A stretch of DNA of 12,691 nt from JAQBGV01 sp032128395 (GTDB taxonomy: Bacteria; Planctomycetota; UBA8108; UBA1146), in the NCBI GenBank assembly GCA_032128395.1, contig JAQBGV010000116.1, positions 1-12,691 on the forward strand, given 5' to 3'. The notes below the pieces were generated by a model that had not been told where the DNA came from, ran no database searches, and was given only the letters and a program-made list of their open reading frames with translations. Below, piece by piece: positions 9,271 to 12,691 of the stretch. Each line of letters begins with the position of its first letter. Within the stretch, counting starts at the first letter, position 1. The translations under genes were made by a program, and so were the position numbers.

Positions 9271-10958
9271 CAGGGGATCGCCCCTCGCCGGTAGAGGAAC
9301 CACTCTCCCGCGAGCAGTGCCAGCGCGAGCAACCCGAGCACGGTCGGGAACGGCGTGGTCGGTCCGGGGGGAGGAAATTCATCTGCGGAAGGGATCGCCT
9401 CCGCTCCCGCGGTCACGATTCGGTCGAGCAGCCCGACGGAGAGCGACCCTCCTCGGTCGTCCGCGTACTCCCCTGCGCGCGGGGCCCGAGCGCTGTCGCC
9501 GACCGGATCGAGCACCAGGCCGCCCGATGCGAGACGATGGTGCCCGGAAAGGGGTCTCCCTGCTGCGACCTCCGCGGTGAGATCCTCGACCTCGAGGATC
9601 CAGCGGAGAGAGAGCGCGACGAAGAGCGGGAAGGACCTGGATGAGACGAAGTTGTAGTCCTCGGCGAGGAGCTCTTCCCACACGCCGATCCCGCGCTGCC
9701 CCGCGGGGCGCGCGCCGAGGGTGATCGGTCGGCCGGCCGCTGCGGCGAGGTCCATCGCATCGACCTGATCGAGCCCTAGATCGAGGAGCGCCTCCTCGAG
9801 GACCCGAGCGGAGTCGTCGGTGGCATCGTGCGCGAGCAGGATCGACTCCTCCTGTGCGTCCCTCGGCACGAATTCGAGCGCGGGGATCTGGCCGCCGATC
9901 GCTTCTCCACCCCGCCGCACGGCGACATCGGCCTCGCCGGTGACGAGACGCACCGCCGGATCTGCCGCGAGCGCGGGTTCGAGCCAGGGTGCGAGGGAGG
10001 GAGAGAGCGCGACGCGCAGTGGGCGACGCACGGGAAGGGTGCGCGCGGCCCGATCGTCGAGGGGGTTGTCATCGGCGCCGACCAAGCCCGCCTCGAACCT
10101 TCCTCCCGTCGCCGGGAGGTCGCGGAAGATGAACCGAGTTCCTCCCGGTGCGCTGTCTCTCTCCGCTCCGCCGGAGATGGCCGCGCCATCGATACGCGCC
10201 GCGAGCTCTGCCGTTTCCGCTCCGTTCCCGGCGACCTCGACCAGAATGTCGATCCGTTCCCATGTGCCGCTATCGGCCTGGGCGACTCCGAGGGCGACGA
10301 TCCCCCGGTTCGAGCGCCCTGCGCGGGGTGCGACCAAGGGCACGACGGTCACTGAGTCGGGGATGACCGCAAGAATCGCCGGGGAGAGGGTCGAGTCCCC
10401 GGCAACCCAAATGGTCGCCGCACGAGAGTCGGTGAGCGTGGGGAGATGATCGGCGAGAGTTCGTTCGAGCGTCGGTGGGCACGCCTCGGGTCCGTACGCC
10501 GCGAGGCGCAGATCGAAGAGCCGTTCCGGCTCCCCGGGGACGAGCAATGTGTGCGGCTCGCCGGCGCAGAGGATCACCTGACGGCGCGCGCGCGGAAGGG
10601 CGGCGACCGTCTCGCGGGCGAGCGCGACCGTCTCGGCGAAGCGCTCCGGCTCGCTCATGCGCGCGGACGCGTCGATGAGAACCAGGTGTCGGTCACCGGT
10701 GCGGCGATCGAGATCGACCCCGGTCGCGGCGAACCAGACGAGGGTGACGATCCCGAGCAGGAGCAGGTACGCGAGCGGGTGGCGGAACCGTTCGACGAGG
10801 ACCCGCGCCCGCGCCTCCTCGACCGCCTCGCGCCAGAACAAGGTACTCACCACACGGACCGGCCGATGCCGCACGCGCAGGCGCTGCAAGAGGTACAGGA
10901 TCCCCGCGAGTGCCGCGATGCCGGCGATGATGACCGTGGGGGCGAGGAGCGCGGTCAC
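9270..10958 (-). CDS. BatA-type membrane protein with degenerate VWA domain
   Basis: The 562-residue protein has the N-terminal layout of the BatA/aerotolerance family: helix 1 (about 4-24), an arginine-rich loop, then helix 2 (about 61-80). A VWA-like domain starts at HLVLIDASARMS. Its metal motif reads D96-A-S98-A-R100 where DxSxS is expected, so the third ligand is replaced by arginine. GDST at 187-190 is at the place of the later conserved Asp. Beta-rich segments follow, then a domain around 310-480. A C-terminal helix (about 537-556) ends in YRRGAIP. Positive charge in the loop and tail predicts that residues 81-536 face the periplasm. The start is GTG with a strong GGAGG, overlapping the DUF58 stop by 4 bases. 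The stop TGA shares its A with the ATG of the next gene. The family call rests on layout and context; the exact function is unknown. Confidence 0.85.
   Translation of the reverse strand: MTALLAPTVIIAGIAALAGILYLLQRLRVRHRPVRVVSTLFWREAVEEARARVLVERFRHPLAYLLLLGIVTLVWFAATGVDLDRRTGDRHLVLIDASARMSEPERFAETVALARETVAALPRARRQVILCAGEPHTLLVPGEPERLFDLRLAAYGPEACPPTLERTLADHLPTLTDSRAATIWVAGDSTLSPAILAVIPDSVTVVPLVAPRAGRSNRGIVALGVAQADSGTWERIDILVEVAGNGAETAELAARIDGAAISGGAERDSAPGGTRFIFRDLPATGGRFEAGLVGADDNPLDDRAARTLPVRRPLRVALSPSLAPWLEPALAADPAVRLVTGEADVAVRRGGEAIGGQIPALEFVPRDAQEESILLAHDATDDSARVLEEALLDLGLDQVDAMDLAAAAGRPITLGARPAGQRGIGVWEELLAEDYNFVSSRSFPLFVALSLRWILEVEDLTAEVAAGRPLSGHHRLASGGLVLDPVGDSARAPRAGEYADDRGGSLSVGLLDRIVTAGAEAIPSADEFPPPGPTTPFPTVLGLLALALLAGEWFLYRRGAIP
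9271..9287 (-). promoter_or_regulatory. Ribosome binding site folded in a small hairpin before the VWA/amidotransferase-like gene
   Basis: On the minus strand AGGGG-CGAT-CCCCT (9285-9272) can form a 5-bp stem with a 4-base loop directly before the ATG at 9270. The purine-rich arm GAGGGG (9286-9281) is the only Shine-Dalgarno-like sequence for that start. The stem includes the first base of the upstream TGA stop. A ribosome finishing the upstream gene would open it, which fits translational coupling. The stem is short and the bases are also coding, so chance is possible. Confidence 0.4.
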
Positions 10959-11851
10959 GCCTGGTACCTCCCCCCCTGGAACAGATCGACCAGCTGCGGG
11001 ACGATGTCCAGGTCGACATCGAGGCGCAGGAGCCCCGCACCACGGCGGCGGGCGAACGCGGTGAGTTCATCGTGGAAGCGATCGTGCGCACCTCGGACCC
11101 GTTCGAGAATCTGCGGGGTCACCGACACATCCTCGGTCTGACCGGTCTCGCAGTCGACGAGCTCGATGTCTCCGGTGAGCGCGGGATCGCGGTCGCTCCT
11201 TCGCCAGAGGGGGACGAGGAGCAATCGATGTCGCTGCGAGCCGAGCGCCTCGCGCACCGCCTCGATCCCGGCCGGATCGAAGAAGTCGCTGATCACGACC
11301 AACAGCCCTTCGCGCAGTCCGAGGGCCCCGAAGCGGCGAAAGGAGCGCCGAAAGTCGGTCATCCCGCGGGGGGCGAGACCGGCGAGGACGCTCGCGAGAC
11401 GCAGGGCGCGTCCCCGTCCCGACTGCGGGCGCAGAGTCACTTCCAGGTCGTCGCCGAAGGCGAAGATCCCGACGCGGTCGTGTTGGTGCAGGGCGATCGT
11501 CCCGAGCGCGAAAGCTGCGCGCAACCCCTCGCGAACCCGGGGCGGTCGTTCGAGGAAGAGACTCTCCGACACATCGGTCGCCAGGTAGACCGGCAAGTCC
11601 TCGAGCTCCTCGAAGAGCCGGATGAAGACCTTCCGCAGCCGGCGGTAGATGTTCCAGTCGATCGAGCGGAAGTCATCGCCGGGGGAGTACGGTCGGAAGT
11701 CCTGGAACTCGATCCCGGCCCCGAGGTCGCGGGAGCGCTGCTCGGCCGGTCGTCCCGAGCGCGCGACCCGCTTCGCGATCAGGCGCAACCGCCCCACCGC
11801 CTCGAGGAACGCGGGGTCGAAGAGTTCCTGCTCGGTGATCCCCGATGCCAT
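10955..11851 (-). CDS. DUF58 protein (VWA-like, MoxR partner)
   Basis: DUF58 proteins are encoded next to moxR across bacteria and are regarded as MoxR partners with a VWA-like fold. The 298-residue product has the family signature at residues 46-66, including GDDFRSIDW (58-66). A full metal-ion (MIDAS) set follows: D93-V-S95-E-S97, Thr165 in GMTDF and Asp189 in VISDFF. There is no signal peptide or membrane helix, so a cytoplasmic location is expected, as for MoxR. I chose ATG at 11851, preceded by AGGG at 8 bases, because the family normally begins close to the FDPAFLEAVGRLRLIAKR helix. A TTG start at 11896 would add 15 residues unlike the family and has no ribosome binding site. The stop overlaps the next gene's start (GTGA), indicating coupling. 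Confidence 0.95.
   Translation of the reverse strand: MASGITEQELFDPAFLEAVGRLRLIAKRVARSGRPAEQRSRDLGAGIEFQDFRPYSPGDDFRSIDWNIYRRLRKVFIRLFEELEDLPVYLATDVSESLFLERPPRVREGLRAAFALGTIALHQHDRVGIFAFGDDLEVTLRPQSGRGRALRLASVLAGLAPRGMTDFRRSFRRFGALGLREGLLVVISDFFDPAGIEAVREALGSQRHRLLLVPLWRRSDRDPALTGDIELVDCETGQTEDVSVTPQILERVRGAHDRFHDELTAFARRRGAGLLRLDVDLDIVPQLVDLFQGGRYQA
10967..10971 (-). promoter_or_regulatory. Ribosome binding site deciding the GTG start of the BatA-type gene
   Basis: GGAGG inside a run reading GGGGGGAGG lies 8 bases before the GTG at 10958. It sits within the end of the DUF58 coding sequence. It supports a GTG start whose first residues lead straight into a membrane helix. Confidence 0.75.
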
Positions 11852-11900
11852 GGTTCGCGCCCTATTCCATTCCGCGCATCCGACGTGCCTCGGCAACCAG

Positions 11901-11977
11901 CCGAGCCATAGGCGAGCGTTCGTGGGTCAAGTCGCCACGGCTTCGCCGCGACCGAGAGGGGATTCTCCTATAGCCCC
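11901..11977. repeat. Palindrome-rich intergenic repeat, copy A
   Basis: This is the first copy in plus-strand order. It begins CCGAGCCATAGGCGAG, keeps the TGGGTNAA segment, and has its own small hairpin CGGC-TTC-GCCG at 11938-11948. That hairpin sits inside further pairing arms GTCG (11931-11934) and CGAC (11949-11952). It then shares the block GCCGCGACCGAGAGGGG with copy B. Several differences from copy B fall in the hairpin loops or flanks while the CGGC/GCCG arms are kept. The terminal GGGG...CCCC hairpin is degenerate here. Nothing in it is protein-coding. Confidence 0.65.
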
Positions 11978-11986
11978 AAAACCAAT

Positions 11987-12065
11987 CCGAGCCGTAAGGC
12001 GAGGCGTTTGTGGGTGAATCGGGAGCGGCTCTGCCGCGACCGAGAGGGGGCTTTGCGAAAGCCCC
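11987..12065. repeat. Palindrome-rich intergenic repeat, copy B
   Basis: This is the second of two direct imperfect copies spaced 86 bases apart. It begins with CCGAGCCGTAAGGCGAGG, then TGGGTGAATC, a 5-bp hairpin GCGGC-TCT-GCCGC at 12025-12037, then CGACCGAGAGGGGG leading into the 11-bp hairpin. Compared by eye over the first 63 bases, it is about 80 percent identical to copy A, with two single-base gaps. It looks like a REP/MITE-type dispersed palindromic unit, but only a genome-wide search could show other copies. Confidence 0.65.
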
Positions 12066-12068
12066 CTC
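12044..12068. other. Strong 11-bp hairpin after moxR, terminator-like but without a U-tract
   Basis: The arms GAGGGGGCTTT and AAAGCCCCCTC pair perfectly around a 3-base loop. It lies 9 bases past the moxR stop. The bases after it on either strand are not T-rich (TCGGTCGCGG on the minus strand), so it does not look like a standard intrinsic terminator. It may act as a pause, an mRNA-stability element or a partial terminator that separates moxR expression from the downstream operon. It forms the end of repeat copy B, and the matching segment of copy A has largely lost the symmetry. Confidence 0.6.
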
Positions 12069-12077
12069 AACAACACC

Positions 12078-12691
12078 TCAAACCGCAGGCGGTTTGACGT
12101 GCTCCAGCACCGCATCGATGATCTGGTCCGGGGAAATCCCTTCCGACTGCGCGTGGAAATTGACGAGGACCCGGTGCCTGAGCACGTCGTGCGCGGCCTT
12201 GCGCAGGTCCTCACTCGCCACTGCGAAGCGCCCGGCGAGGAGCGCGTTCACCTTGCCGGCGAGGATCAACCCCTGGGCGCCGCGGGGGCTGGCCCCGAGC
12301 GAGACGTTTTCGTTCACGATGGTCGGGGCGTGGAGGCTTCCCGGCTGCGTCGCGACGACCAGGTGGATCGCATCCATCTGCACCGCCTCGGGGACCGGGA
12401 CCGAGCGCACCACTTCGCGCATCGCGAGGATCTCGGGGCCGCTCGACGTGGCGTGCAAGTGGGTGTCCATGGTGCCGGTGGTGCGATCGAGGATCGCCTT
12501 GTACTCCGCGACCTCCGGGTACCGGACGATCGTCTTGAAGAGGAACCGGTCGAGCTGCGCCTCGGGGAGCGGATAGGTCCCCTCTTGTTCCACCGGGTTC
12601 TGCGTCGCCATCACGCAGTACGGTTCTTCGAGCTTGATGGTGCGTTTGCCGACGGTGATCTGCCGCTCCTGCATCGCCTCGAGGAGGGCGG
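12078..12691 (-). CDS. moxR: MoxR-family AAA+ ATPase, C-terminal part (5' end outside window)
   Basis: MoxR ATPases are cytoplasmic AAA+ chaperones that typically act on partner proteins carrying VWA domains. About 203 residues are visible, ending in TGA at 12080-12078; the frame stays open to the window edge. Family members run to roughly 320-335 residues, so about 120-130 residues are missing, including Walker A and Walker B. The visible part starts with ALLEAMQERQ, the helix that follows Walker B in this family. Next come the sensor 1 region ATQNPVEQEGTYPLPEAQ, the arginine-finger segment LDRFLF, and the sensor 2 motif GASPRG, followed by the C-terminal lid helices. The symbol is family-level, since many genomes carry several paralogues. 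A DUF58 gene follows on the same strand after 226 bases, the classic partner. Family assignment is very secure; the specific client is inferred from the neighbours. Confidence 0.95.
   Translation of the reverse strand, partial: ALLEAMQERQITVGKRTIKLEEPYCVMATQNPVEQEGTYPLPEAQLDRFLFKTIVRYPEVAEYKAILDRTTGTMDTHLHATSSGPEILAMREVVRSVPVPEAVQMDAIHLVVATQPGSLHAPTIVNENVSLGASPRGAQGLILAGKVNALLAGRFAVASEDLRKAAHDVLRHRVLVNFHAQSEGISPDQIIDAVLEHVKPPAV
12079..12096. other. Perfect palindrome spanning the moxR stop codon
   Basis: Eight-base arms CAAACCGC and GCGGTTTG flank a 2-base centre and pair perfectly. The structure covers the last codons of moxR and two bases of its TGA stop, so the hairpin would form in the mRNA exactly at the end of the reading frame. 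No T-run follows. It could be a 3' processing or stability element, or part of the palindrome cluster in the adjacent gap. The symmetry is read directly; a function is not shown. Confidence 0.6.

Larger units (their letters stand above)
11852..12077. other. 226-base gap between moxR and the DUF58 gene
   Basis: This is the only sizeable non-coding interval in the window. It holds the two repeat copies, the strong hairpin, and a further 6-bp hairpin CTCGGC-AACCA-GCCGAG at 11889-11905. I see no convincing sigma-70-type promoter on the minus strand. The best pair of boxes, TTGACC (11930-11925) and TATGGC (11910-11905), are only 14 bases apart. An AGGG at 11863-11860, 8 bases before the DUF58 ATG, is a moderate ribosome binding site. 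Confidence 0.7.

Noticed and set aside
9271..9303. GTG start at 9303 for the VWA/amidotransferase-like protein
   Set aside because: It would overlap the upstream gene by 34 bases and add residues before the membrane helix. The ATG at 9270 sits precisely on the upstream stop and matches the junction pattern of the operon.
11852..11896. N-terminal extension of the DUF58 protein from TTG at 11896
   Set aside because: The added 15 residues do not resemble the family, no ribosome binding site precedes the TTG, and the stretch overlaps a hairpin at 11889-11905. ATG at 11851 fits the family length.
11905..11930. Promoter-like TTGACC and TATGGC on the minus strand before the DUF58 gene
   Set aside because: The boxes are separated by 14 bases rather than about 17, the second box is poor, and both fall in the repeat, where copy B lacks the match.
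1..12691. Defence system, CRISPR array, mobile element or biosynthetic cluster
   Set aside because: AAA+ and VWA proteins also occur in some defence loci, but the DUF58, BatA-type and TPR neighbours match the MoxR/Bat operon type. No nuclease, transposase, integrase, toxin or spacer-like repeat is present.

Overview
The window is GC-rich, bacterial and almost wholly coding. All recognisable genes lie on the minus strand, so transcription runs from position 12691 towards position 1. No rRNA, tRNA, CRISPR array, insertion sequence or phage gene was seen. The gene set (MoxR ATPase, DUF58 protein, two membrane von Willebrand factor A (VWA) proteins, very large TPR protein), the GTG starts and the base composition fit a Planctomycetota-like bacterium. 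Other GC-rich phyla such as Myxococcota, Acidobacteriota or Gemmatimonadota cannot be excluded from sequence alone.

Layout in transcription order: (1) 12691-12078, C-terminal two thirds of a MoxR-family AAA+ ATPase, cut by the window edge. (2) 12077-11852, a 226-base gap holding two imperfect tandem copies of a palindrome-rich repeat and a very strong hairpin. (3) 11851-10955, a DUF58 protein. (4) 10958-9270, a BatA-type membrane protein with a degenerate VWA metal site. (5) 9270-6772, a membrane protein with two VWA-like domains around a glutamine-amidotransferase-like domain. (6) 6772-68, an exported TPR protein of 2234 residues. (7) 42-1, a possible start of a further gene.

Genes 3 to 6 overlap by 1 to 4 bases (GTGA, TGATG, TAGTG), which points to one co-translated unit. 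This is a variant of the MoxR/Bat ('aerotolerance') operon. From known families, MoxR is expected to act as an ATP-driven chaperone on VWA-type partners. By the positive-inside rule, both membrane proteins put their large domains outside the cytoplasmic membrane, where the exported TPR protein would also sit. The inferred picture is a cytoplasmic MoxR/DUF58 pair, a two-protein membrane VWA assembly, and a giant periplasmic scaffold. The substrate and physiological role cannot be read from the sequence.

The most unusual points are the size of the TPR protein, the pairing of intact and degraded VWA metal sites, a cysteine-less amidotransferase-like domain, and the structured repeat pair between moxR and the rest of the operon. 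I did not find a clearly new system. The window is best read as an elaborated version of a known but poorly understood operon type.
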